A stretch of DNA of 6,325 nucleotides, from contig JAGBPB010000026.1 in NCBI GenBank assembly GCA_017633615.1, positions 1-6,325 on the forward strand, written 5' to 3'. Positions 1 through 5,665 of this stretch are shown one piece after another. The position numbers and the translations under genes were made by a program. The DNA comes from Bacteroidaceae bacterium (GTDB lineage: Bacteria > Bacteroidota > Bacteroidia > Bacteroidales > Bacteroidaceae). Under the pieces are notes generated by a model, which searched no databases, had not been told where the DNA came from, and was given only the letters and a program-made list of their open reading frames with translations. The number at the start of each line of letters is the position of its first letter. Within the stretch, counting starts at the first letter, position 1.

Positions 1-35
1 CACTATTTATTAACTACTAAAAAAACACAAGTATT

Positions 36-590
36 ATGGCAATTAAAGTTAGAGCAAAAGAGCAGCTTATCAATGTTGGAAAGTATGCTGGCGATTATCG
101 TTACATTATGGTCCCGGAGCTTTATGCAGCCCTGGCACAGGACAAGGTTATCAAGGAGGCTGCACTGCGCAGCGGCATAAGCCGCGGAGTGATGCAGGCT
201 TGCTGGGATGCAGCCGGTGAGGTTATCAAGGCTTGGGCCACTGAGGGTCACAGCGTGGCACTGCCCGGTCTGGGTACCATGCGTTTCGGCCTGAAGGCCA
301 AGAGTTGCGCCACCGTGAATGAGGTCAGGGGCAGTCTTATCCAGAGCCGCCGTATCATTTTCACACCCACCACAGAGCTCAAGGATGAGCTGGCCTCAAC
401 CACCATCCAGATTACCTGTTTTGACCGCAACGGCGTGGAGGTGAAGCGTGTTACCAGCACTGATCCCGGTACCGTTGAGGATCCTGAGCAGGAAGGCTCA
501 ACCACCCAGGATGAGGGCGGTGAGTCCGGCTCAGGTGAAGGCGGTAATACCGCCGGCGGTGAGAACGCAGGTTCCGGAGAAGGAGATTGA
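36..590 (+). CDS. HU-family (HU-HIG type) DNA-binding protein with acidic Gly/Ser tail
   Basis: A 184-residue protein of the long, Bacteroidetes-specific branch of the HU/IHF histone-like fold. Residues about 1-125 carry the family pattern: a basic N-terminus (MAIKVRAKEQ), a helical segment with SGISRGVM (46-53) followed by W57, then the hallmark GHSVALPGLGTMRFGLKAKS (71-90) and RRIIFTP (105-111), which correspond to the beta-arm region that grips DNA. A short segment (ITCFDRNGVEVKRV, 126-139) follows, and residues about 145-184 are a low-complexity tail of Glu, Gly, Ser and Asp with no aromatic residues, probably disordered. Family members of this type are usually about 120-180 residues, so this is full length. 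ATG at 36 follows an A-rich leader without a Shine-Dalgarno sequence, as is normal in Bacteroidetes. The promoter lies mostly outside the window. It is the first gene of an apparent two-gene unit with the smalltalk gene 85 bases downstream. Role in nucleoid structure or local regulation is inferred from the family; the target is unknown. Confidence 0.9.
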   Translation: MAIKVRAKEQLINVGKYAGDYRYIMVPELYAALAQDKVIKEAALRSGISRGVMQACWDAAGEVIKAWATEGHSVALPGLGTMRFGLKAKSCATVNEVRGSLIQSRRIIFTPTTELKDELASTTIQITCFDRNGVEVKRVTSTDPGTVEDPEQEGSTTQDEGGESGSGEGGNTAGGENAGSGEGD

Positions 591-597
591 ACTATTT

Positions 598-646
598 GAT
601 GAGAGGGCTTAAGGCCGGTGCCAGGCTCATCGGACCTGGGCCCTCT
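598..646 (+). promoter_or_regulatory. structured intergenic leader with competing inverted repeats
   Basis: Between the HU gene and the smalltalk gene several complementary arms are visible. AGAGGGC (602-608) can pair with GCCCTCT (640-646), and directly inside it CCAGG (621-625) pairs with CCTGG (635-639), giving a bulged hairpin with a 9-base loop. GATGAG (598-603) can instead pair with CTCATC (626-631), which lies in that loop, so the pairing is either alternative or, using only GATG/CATC, a pseudoknot. No T-run follows, so this is not a typical intrinsic terminator. It could be an attenuating or mRNA-stabilising element ahead of the smalltalk gene; function is inference from pairing only. 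Confidence 0.4.
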
Positions 647-675
647 ATTAACGAACTCTTTAATTTTAAATTATC

Positions 676-804
676 ATGGAAGACAAAAAGCAGAAGTACA
701 TTGAGATTGCAGTAAAGGTGATAGTAGCTGCGCTGACAGCATTTGTCACGGCACTGACCACCACCAGTTGCATGGGCTACGGTCCCATCCCCCTGCCGTT
801 CTGA
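676..804 (+). CDS. smalltalk family micro-protein (membrane-anchored, lipoprotein-like)
   Basis: A 42-residue ORF running from ATG at 676 to TGA at 802-804. It begins with a charged head (MEDKKQKYIE), continues into a hydrophobic helix of about 20 residues (IAVKVIVAALTAFVTAL, 11-27), and then TTTSC (28-32) with a lipobox-like Cys at 32, followed by a short Gly/Pro-rich end (MGYGPIPLPF). Head, helix, Thr-rich stretch and Ser-Cys near the end are the pattern of the Bacteroidetes small proteins annotated as 'smalltalk protein'. These are often found just downstream of an HU-like gene and upstream of an N-acetylmuramoyl-L-alanine amidase, which is how this one sits relative to its HU neighbour. 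Their function is unknown. The -3 position of the lipobox is Thr, not Leu, so lipidation is uncertain; a single-pass inner-membrane peptide is the alternative. The A/T-rich leader (647-675) has no Shine-Dalgarno sequence. Confidence 0.8.
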   Translation: MEDKKQKYIEIAVKVIVAALTAFVTALTTTSCMGYGPIPLPF

Positions 805-822
805 CAGCGTGCAGGACAAAGA

Positions 823-860
823 AAATCAGGGAATCCAATACGGGTTCCCTGATTTGTTTT
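823..860 (+). terminator. intrinsic terminator after smalltalk gene
   Basis: AAATCAGGGAATCC (823-836) pairs with GGGTTCCCTGATTT (842-855) through 14 pairs including one G-T wobble, around a 5-base loop, followed by GTTTT (856-860). It ends the HU-smalltalk unit 18 bases after the smalltalk stop codon. The flanking A-run at 822-825 would let it work weakly on the opposite strand too. Confidence 0.85.
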
Positions 861-882
861 AAAATAAAGTGCAATTAAGAAT

Positions 883-1200
883 ATGGGGGTAATGAAGGGG
901 ATGCCAAAAGAATTTCATGGAAAAGGTTTGGATAAGTTCTTTGAAACGTGTATGTTTGCTCACATGAATGAAGATATGCAGATGAAATACGTACGTCAGA
1001 TGATGGCAGAATGGGACCGCGAGAGTCAGCTCGCTACAGCCATTATGACCGGTGAGGAACGAGGTGAAGCCAAAGGACTTGCCAAAGGTCGTGCCGAAGG
1101 TATAGCTGAAACAGCTAGAGCTATGAAGGAAAAAGGGATGGAATTATCTCTGATTACTGAGATTACGGGCTTAACTGAGGAACAGATAACAGCACTTTAA
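883..1200 (+). CDS. C-terminal fragment of Rpn/PDDEXK_2-family putative transposase (nuclease domain missing)
   Basis: A 105-residue ORF resembling only the end of PD-(D/E)XK family transposases/recombination-promoting nucleases. Visible family features, in order: MPKEFHGKGLDKFFETC (7-23), matching the 'M..MPE.F....FD..F' segment that follows the nuclease core; AHMNEDMQMKYVRQMMAEWDRESQ (from 26), matching the 'L...E...Y...L..ERD' helix; a Gly/Lys/Glu/Ala repeat (GEERGEAKGLAKGRAEGIAE, 57-76) that is a typical variable coiled-coil linker; and a terminal MELSLITEITGLTEEQI (86-102), the small helical end. Full-length members are about 280-310 residues, so roughly two thirds, including all catalytic residues, are absent. 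An in-frame stop at 865-867 lies 15 bases before the ATG, and the smalltalk terminator lies just beyond, so no upstream part remains. Starts at 892 (MKGMPKE) or 901 are equally possible. Most likely a decaying remnant; a free-standing small protein is less likely. Confidence 0.7.
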   Translation: MGVMKGMPKEFHGKGLDKFFETCMFAHMNEDMQMKYVRQMMAEWDRESQLATAIMTGEERGEAKGLAKGRAEGIAETARAMKEKGMELSLITEITGLTEEQITAL

Positions 1201-1233
1201 TAGCACAAGAGAGACATTAATTATCGAATACAC

Positions 1234-1273
1234 AAACAAAAAGAGGCGACCAATCGGCCGCCTCTTTTTGTTT
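1234..1273. terminator. bidirectional intrinsic terminator between convergent genes
   Basis: A nearly perfect palindrome: AAACAAAAAGAGGCGACC (1234-1251) pairs with GGCCGCCTCTTTTTGTTT (1256-1273) with a single A/C mismatch and a 4-base loop. The GC-rich core is flanked by an A-run on the left and a T-run on the right, so the RNA from either strand ends in a U-tract. It lies 33 bases after the + strand ORF stop and 9 bases after the stop of the - strand glycoside hydrolase, and should end both transcripts. Confidence 0.9.
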
Positions 1274-1282
1274 ACCTCATTT

Positions 1283-3409
1283 TTATTTTGAGATGTGGAT
1301 GTTGTAGACCTTGGTCTGCTTGCTGGTGGTGCCGGGATAGAGGTACTCAGCGGTGATGACGGCGGTGCCCTCATCGCCCTTGATCTGATCTATCCAGAAC
1401 TGCATTGTTGACCAGACGCACTCTACAGATACCTTTGACTTCTGACCGGGCTCAAGCTTGTAGTCCATCTCATAGAAGCAGTTGTCAACTATACCGTTGG
1501 CCTCAGTTGAGCGTACGGGAGTCTCAGGCAGGGTAACCTCCTTGCCGCCGATGGTAACGTTCAGAGTGGGGGGTAAGGGGCGCTTGAGTGACTGTACCTT
1601 GGTGCTGAATCCGCAGCCGTAGAACTGGCCTAATGCGCCGTCAACAGCAGCGTCAAACACCAGATAGATGGCGTGCTTGCCCTCAACATCATCAACAAAC
1701 TCTGATACATCAATGGTGTATTTCTCAACCTTGTCAACAGGTGAGTTTGCGGGGATCTTTATCTTACCTATCTCCTTACCGTTCCATACATCATTCTTCC
1801 AGGGGCCGTCCATCATGACCTTGATGTTGATACCGCCCTCACCGGCAGTTCTCTTGAACCATACGTTGAATGATGAGTGCATCTTTGATGTGGTGCCGTC
1901 AAATGCGGGAACGCCCTTGCTGTCTTTCTTGAGGCCGCCCAGACCAAAGTACTTGTAGCCTATGATATCGCCTGCGTTTACATTGGCAACCTGCTCATTG
2001 CTCCAGACATCCCATGTATCCTGCAGGGCGTTGTTGTTTGTAAAGAAGCAAGCATAACCTGCTGAATAATAAGCGTATGGAGGCAGACCGTAGATATTGA
2101 ATCCCTCTGATGTAACCTCAGCGCCGGTGTAGTGATCACCGTTTGAAGCCTTGGCTGTCCAAACCTCATCAGGAGCATAGGGATCATAACCTGAGATGAC
2201 TACCTTACCGCCTTCAGATACGGGTTTCTCATCAACCTGAATCTTGATAGGAGCTACTACAGCCTGACGGGCATAACCAAAGCCTCTTGGAGGACGATGG
2301 TAGAATATATACCACTGGTCACCGATCTGCTGGATACTGCCGTGCGTGTTGTGGGCAAAGTTTGTGGTCATGAGCTTATCGCCCTCCTTGTTAAGGGTAA
2401 CGCCACGTGAGTCAACAGCTACGCCGCCGCTGCGCCATGGGCCCAGAGGAGAGTCTGCATAGCAGTAACGCAGGGCTGAGTTGGTTGAACCCAGTCCGTA
2501 GTCAGGACCTGAGTAGCCTGAGAATATCATGACGTACTTGTTACCCACCTGACGGATTGATGATGCCTCAAAGAAGTTGAAATCACCGGGATCCTGGCCC
2601 TCAGCGAGAGCAGGATAGCTGGCGGCATCCTGAGGACCGCGTACGCGGCCGTAGCTTGAGCTTGCAGGCAGGAACGGGGTAATGGCCTGTGTGCCGGGAC
2701 GTACTGAGTACATGGTCTCCTGGTCAAGCTGAGCGCCTGTGGAGCCCTGGAACCCCCAGTATGCGTATGCACGGAAACCCTTTGCGTAGTCAGGATCATT
2801 AGTGTCAGTTATCTTCTCAATGAATACAGAGGGGTCAAAACCTATGCAGCTACCTGCAACAGCAGCCTCATTCTCATCAAGGTTAAGGGGAGTGAAGGGG
2901 CCGTCAGGACGGTCACACTTGCAGACCATAGCCTCACGACGGGGACCGCGGCTGTGCGGATAGAGATAATAGACTTTCTTGTCCTTGCCCTTATCATCCT
3001 TCTCAATAACCTCAGCGATATCAGGAGCATACATTACATCCCAACGTCCGTTAGCGGCCTGGAAGGTAAAGATAGGACCGTCATCACGCCACTCAGTAAG
3101 ATTATCGATAGGAGCTGACCACATGTGGATATCGGGGCCGCAGTAGCTGCCGAACCTTACATCATGTGAACCGATAAGGTATGCACGGTACTTGCCCTTG
3201 TGGTCGGGATCTTCAAATACATGGGGCTCACCATCCGGAACATGCTCCCAGAGAGGGAGGTAGGGGTTGCCGCCTGTGGTATGCACGAATCGCTGCGAAG
3301 CTTTAATGGGACCTTCCTTGGTCTTCTTGGCAGCTGATGCGTCCTGTGTTGACAGGGCTACGGCGCAAGACAGAAGCAATGCGCCGATAAAAAGTCTATT
3401 GGCTTTCAT
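1283..3409 (-). CDS. secreted family 43 glycoside hydrolase with CBM6-like module
   Basis: A 708-residue exported enzyme. Residues 1-26 form a signal peptide (MKANR, hydrophobic LFIGALLL, AxA site ASA|A at 24-26). Cys15 lies inside the hydrophobic stretch, so a lipoprotein reading is possible but less likely. Residues about 50-395 form the five-bladed beta-propeller of GH43: HVPDGEPHVFEDP (56-68) with candidate catalytic base Asp59; GSHD (80-83); YAPD (127-130); FDPSVFIE (191-198) with the pKa-modulating Asp192; FFEASSIR (279-286) with candidate general acid Glu281; and AHNTHGS (352-358), where His356 probably binds the central metal. These assignments come from motif position, not alignment. 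Residues about 455-605 resemble a CBM6 beta-sandwich (VNAGDIIGYKYFGLGG, then GKHAIYLVFDA). Residues about 612-708 form a further beta-rich, Ig-like module. Expected substrates are arabinose- or xylose-containing plant polysaccharides, but specificity cannot be read here. No SusC/SusD pair is in the window. The gene is 64 bases downstream of the TPR gene on the same strand and may have its own promoter. Confidence 0.88.
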   Translation of the reverse strand: MKANRLFIGALLLSCAVALSTQDASAAKKTKEGPIKASQRFVHTTGGNPYLPLWEHVPDGEPHVFEDPDHKGKYRAYLIGSHDVRFGSYCGPDIHMWSAPIDNLTEWRDDGPIFTFQAANGRWDVMYAPDIAEVIEKDDKGKDKKVYYLYPHSRGPRREAMVCKCDRPDGPFTPLNLDENEAAVAGSCIGFDPSVFIEKITDTNDPDYAKGFRAYAYWGFQGSTGAQLDQETMYSVRPGTQAITPFLPASSSYGRVRGPQDAASYPALAEGQDPGDFNFFEASSIRQVGNKYVMIFSGYSGPDYGLGSTNSALRYCYADSPLGPWRSGGVAVDSRGVTLNKEGDKLMTTNFAHNTHGSIQQIGDQWYIFYHRPPRGFGYARQAVVAPIKIQVDEKPVSEGGKVVISGYDPYAPDEVWTAKASNGDHYTGAEVTSEGFNIYGLPPYAYYSAGYACFFTNNNALQDTWDVWSNEQVANVNAGDIIGYKYFGLGGLKKDSKGVPAFDGTTSKMHSSFNVWFKRTAGEGGINIKVMMDGPWKNDVWNGKEIGKIKIPANSPVDKVEKYTIDVSEFVDDVEGKHAIYLVFDAAVDGALGQFYGCGFSTKVQSLKRPLPPTLNVTIGGKEVTLPETPVRSTEANGIVDNCFYEMDYKLEPGQKSKVSVECVWSTMQFWIDQIKGDEGTAVITAEYLYPGTTSKQTKVYNIHISK

Positions 3410-3457
3410 TTTTCAGTTATTATTATTGGTTTTAGGTTATTCCTCTTTATTAGATTG

Positions 3458-3465
3458 CAAAAATA
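3458..3465 (-). promoter_or_regulatory. candidate -7 box for the GH43 gene
   Basis: On the - strand this reads TATTTTTG, an exact match to the Bacteroidetes -7 consensus TAnnTTTG, beginning 8 bases after the TPR stop codon. It would give a leader of about 40-45 bases before ATG at 3409. I see no TTTG -33 element at the usual 19-21 base spacing, and the region is T-rich, so a chance match is possible. Read-through from the TPR gene is the alternative. Confidence 0.35.
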
Positions 3466-3473
3466 AGAAAAAG

Positions 3474-5606
3474 TTAAATCAGGTCCAGCAGGAGAGGTAT
3501 ATCCTGCTCATGTATTCCTTTTGATATAAGGGTTTCACGGTCCTTGTTGAACTCTGTATCAAACGCCTCCTTACCCATCTTGCTTATGCACTGACGGTAC
3601 AGGGAAACGGTCCTCAGGATATCGCCTGTAACAAAATAGACATGACCTGCATTGAGGCAGTCATTGGCGGTGGGTTTGGCTGCAAGCAGCTTGTTGTAAT
3701 ACTCTATGGAGCGGTCATAACGGCCGGCCAGGAATGCGCACCAGCCAATGGCACGCCACGCCTTGGGGTAATCAGGCTTAAGGTAGTCAACCTTGAAGAA
3801 ACGCGTCAGAGCCTCATCATAACGCTTTAGGTCAACCAGACAGTCACCTATCTGGATCTGGAGCGAGAGATTGTCAGAGCTGTTCTTTTCTGCCTCCAGA
3901 AGCAGCTTGAGCGCCTCCTCAGGCTGACCTAATATACGCAGGCACTGGGCTGAGTGGCGCATTGTCCAGTTGTTGTTTGACTGCAGTATGTCTGACCGGC
4001 GGTATGCCTCCAATGCATCCCTGTAGGCTTGCGTGCGCTGCAGGGCATAGCCGTACTGCTGATAGAAGCGGTAATCAGTGGAATAGGGGTTGGCTCTCTT
4101 CTCCATAAGCCGATAAGCCTCTACAGCCTCCTCATAATAGTTTTTCTGCAACAGCCAGGCTGCAATCTTCTGCTCGGCATCATCAGTCTGTAGAAGTATT
4201 GATAACGGCGTATCAATGAGCAGGTTGAGATTCCCCGCAAAGGGATCATGGAACTCATGACGGCGAGAAAACAGGTTGAAGAAACGGTACAGGTCCTGGG
4301 CATACTGGCGGGCTGAAAGGGATTCATTCAGGTCAGCCGGCGACGGAGCGGCCCCTTTCTCCTGCATGGCCTCAATAGCCTCATCATTGAGCTGCCCGGA
4401 TATCATCTCACGCTGCTCACGCGGTATCTGTGAGAATGTAAGGGCAAATGAATACTTGTCAGAATTGCAGAATACGCTGCTTGAGAGCATTGATTTGCCT
4501 ATGGCTGATGATACGCCTTCAGTTCCGAACGCTTTCCTTACATCAGGCTGGTCCATGCTGAATATGCGGAACCAGTTGGATATCTCACGGAAAAACGGAT
4601 AGTTCTTGAGGTTGGAGAAGGTGCTCATATAGACATCTGCGCCTTCCATCTGGAGTTCTGTCATCTCCATGAGCTTATCCTTGATTTCCGGTTTCTCAAT
4701 CCATTCCATCCAGTCAGGGCTTACGTCATCACGCTCCAGCTCCTCACGCATAAGGTCACCCAGCTTGGGGTTACGCAGCATGGTGGGGATGAACTCCTCA
4801 CGCATACGGCGGTCTATCTCCTTGGTCTCACGGCAAATAAGCAGCGCCATCTGCACCTTGAGCATACGCTGGCGCATACCCGGTGCATCCGATAACAACG
4901 CTATGCGGTCAGTTACCTCAGGGAAGTAGGGCAGGATCTCCTTATAACACGGTAATGATACGGCCAGACCTGTCAATGCACGCACTGACACCACCAGGCT
5001 CAGGTTCTCAGCGGCCTGGCACAGGAACAGGCATTTGAGCGGGTCAAAACGCTCCATCAGGGAGAGTGTGACAGCGCTTACCACAAGCGCTGAATCATCT
5101 TCCATAACAAGCGGTGAATCAATGAGTTCAAGCAGTGATGCTGAATCTTGTGAGCTCCACTGTCCGTTAGTCCAGATAAGGTCAAAAAGCATTATGAGTG
5201 CATGCTCATGGGCATCAGTGTCATGCTTCTCTATGAAAGATTCCAGGACGGTTCTTATGCCCTCTATGGTCTCACTGCTTGCCACACGCAGACGGGCATG
5301 CTGGTAGTACAGAAGCATGGATTCAGGTTGAAGGCGTGCCTGCAGCACATCATCATTGAGTATGAGTGAGCGGCGCACAAGCTGCTGGTAAACGCTTGTC
5401 CGGTGGTCATCAGGAGAGCCCTGACTGTAATACTGGAGCATATACTTGTATGAGCGGTCAATATCCTCAAAACGGGACAGTACAGACCAGTCTGTAACGC
5501 CTGCCATCTGTGCCTGGATCTGTTCCAGAGCCTCTTTCAATGAAGAGTTCAGCAGCAGTTCCCTGATGCGTCCGGCACGCTTTTTCAAATCCTCATCAAC
5601 ACCCAT
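3474..5606 (-). CDS. large cytoplasmic tetratricopeptide-repeat protein
   Basis: A 710-residue protein without signal peptide or membrane segments. I chose ATG at 5606 (MGVDEDLKKRAGRI) over an in-frame ATG at 5645, because the extra 13 codons would be the pgk terminator hairpin itself. The N-terminal two thirds (about 1-470) are alpha-helical, with many Leu and charged residues and no domain I recognise. From about 477 to 676 there are roughly six TPR units, e.g. NYYEEAVEAYRLM (489-501), AYRDALEAYRRSD (527-539), GQPEEALKLLLEAE (560-573), RYDEALTRFFKVDYLKPDYP (595-614) and GRYDRSIEYYNKLLAAKPTA (628-647). The A-x-x-x-Y/F-x-x-x-L and Pro-at-end pattern is characteristic. TPRs form scaffolds that bind peptides or partner proteins, so a scaffolding or adaptor role is inferred; the partner is unknown. 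It lies between pgk and the GH43 gene, all on one strand. The last codons of the gene contain a 7-bp inverted repeat. Confidence 0.85.
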   Translation of the reverse strand: MGVDEDLKKRAGRIRELLLNSSLKEALEQIQAQMAGVTDWSVLSRFEDIDRSYKYMLQYYSQGSPDDHRTSVYQQLVRRSLILNDDVLQARLQPESMLLYYQHARLRVASSETIEGIRTVLESFIEKHDTDAHEHALIMLFDLIWTNGQWSSQDSASLLELIDSPLVMEDDSALVVSAVTLSLMERFDPLKCLFLCQAAENLSLVVSVRALTGLAVSLPCYKEILPYFPEVTDRIALLSDAPGMRQRMLKVQMALLICRETKEIDRRMREEFIPTMLRNPKLGDLMREELERDDVSPDWMEWIEKPEIKDKLMEMTELQMEGADVYMSTFSNLKNYPFFREISNWFRIFSMDQPDVRKAFGTEGVSSAIGKSMLSSSVFCNSDKYSFALTFSQIPREQREMISGQLNDEAIEAMQEKGAAPSPADLNESLSARQYAQDLYRFFNLFSRRHEFHDPFAGNLNLLIDTPLSILLQTDDAEQKIAAWLLQKNYYEEAVEAYRLMEKRANPYSTDYRFYQQYGYALQRTQAYRDALEAYRRSDILQSNNNWTMRHSAQCLRILGQPEEALKLLLEAEKNSSDNLSLQIQIGDCLVDLKRYDEALTRFFKVDYLKPDYPKAWRAIGWCAFLAGRYDRSIEYYNKLLAAKPTANDCLNAGHVYFVTGDILRTVSLYRQCISKMGKEAFDTEFNKDRETLISKGIHEQDIPLLLDLI

Positions 5607-5610
5607 AATC

Positions 5611-5642
5611 AAAAAACCGCAGGAGTTTTGTTCCCGCGGTTT
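5611..5642 (-). terminator. intrinsic terminator of pgk
   Basis: Read on the - strand: AAACCGC (5642-5636), one mismatched base, GGA (5634-5632), a 7-base loop, TCC (5624-5622), mismatch, GCGGTTT (5620-5614), then further Ts down to 5611. The result is a 10-pair stem with one internal mismatch and a six-T tract (5616-5611). It lies 23 bases past the pgk stop codon and ends only 4 bases before the ATG of the TPR gene. Confidence 0.8.
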
Positions 5643-5650
5643 CAAATATA
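5643..5650 (-). promoter_or_regulatory. candidate -7 box for the TPR gene, abutting the pgk terminator
   Basis: On the - strand this reads TATATTTG, an exact match to the Bacteroidetes -7 consensus TAnnTTTG. Transcription would begin around 5636-5639, inside the first arm of the pgk terminator, so transcripts from here would lack most of that arm and escape termination. No clear TTTG -33 element is visible at 19-21 bases upstream, which lies in the pgk 3' end. This is the only promoter-like sequence seen between the two genes. Confidence 0.4.
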
Positions 5651-5665
5651 CGAAATAATTCGGAA

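Noticed and set aside
592..819. A - strand ORF (592-819) antisense to the smalltalk gene.
   Set aside because: The + strand frame matches a known small-protein family and sits in a logical unit; the antisense frame has no recognisable features and runs through the structured intergenic region.
1978..3030. Alternative - strand frames inside the GH43 gene (1978-2187, 2527-2799, 2842-3030) as sign of a frameshift or nested genes.
   Set aside because: The main frame is continuous from signal peptide to C-terminal domain with all GH43 motifs in order, so these are out-of-frame shadows.
3441..3448. AAAGAGGA-like purine run on the - strand as a Shine-Dalgarno for the GH43 gene.
   Set aside because: It lies over 30 bases upstream of the ATG, far beyond functional spacing, and Bacteroidetes rarely depend on Shine-Dalgarno sequences.
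3487..3508. Inverted repeat AGCAGGA/TCCTGCT at the 3' end of the TPR gene as a terminator.
   Set aside because: The 7-bp stem lies in codons near the stop, and the T-rich stretch starts about 8 bases after it, so the geometry is poor for an intrinsic terminator. It may simply reflect the Gln-Asp-Ile-Pro-Leu-Leu-Leu codons.
4669..5307. Ser-rich open frames on the + strand opposite the TPR gene (4669-4929 and 5035-5307).
   Set aside because: They lie antisense to a well-supported coding frame, have skewed Ser/Arg composition typical of shadow frames, and show no domain or start signal.
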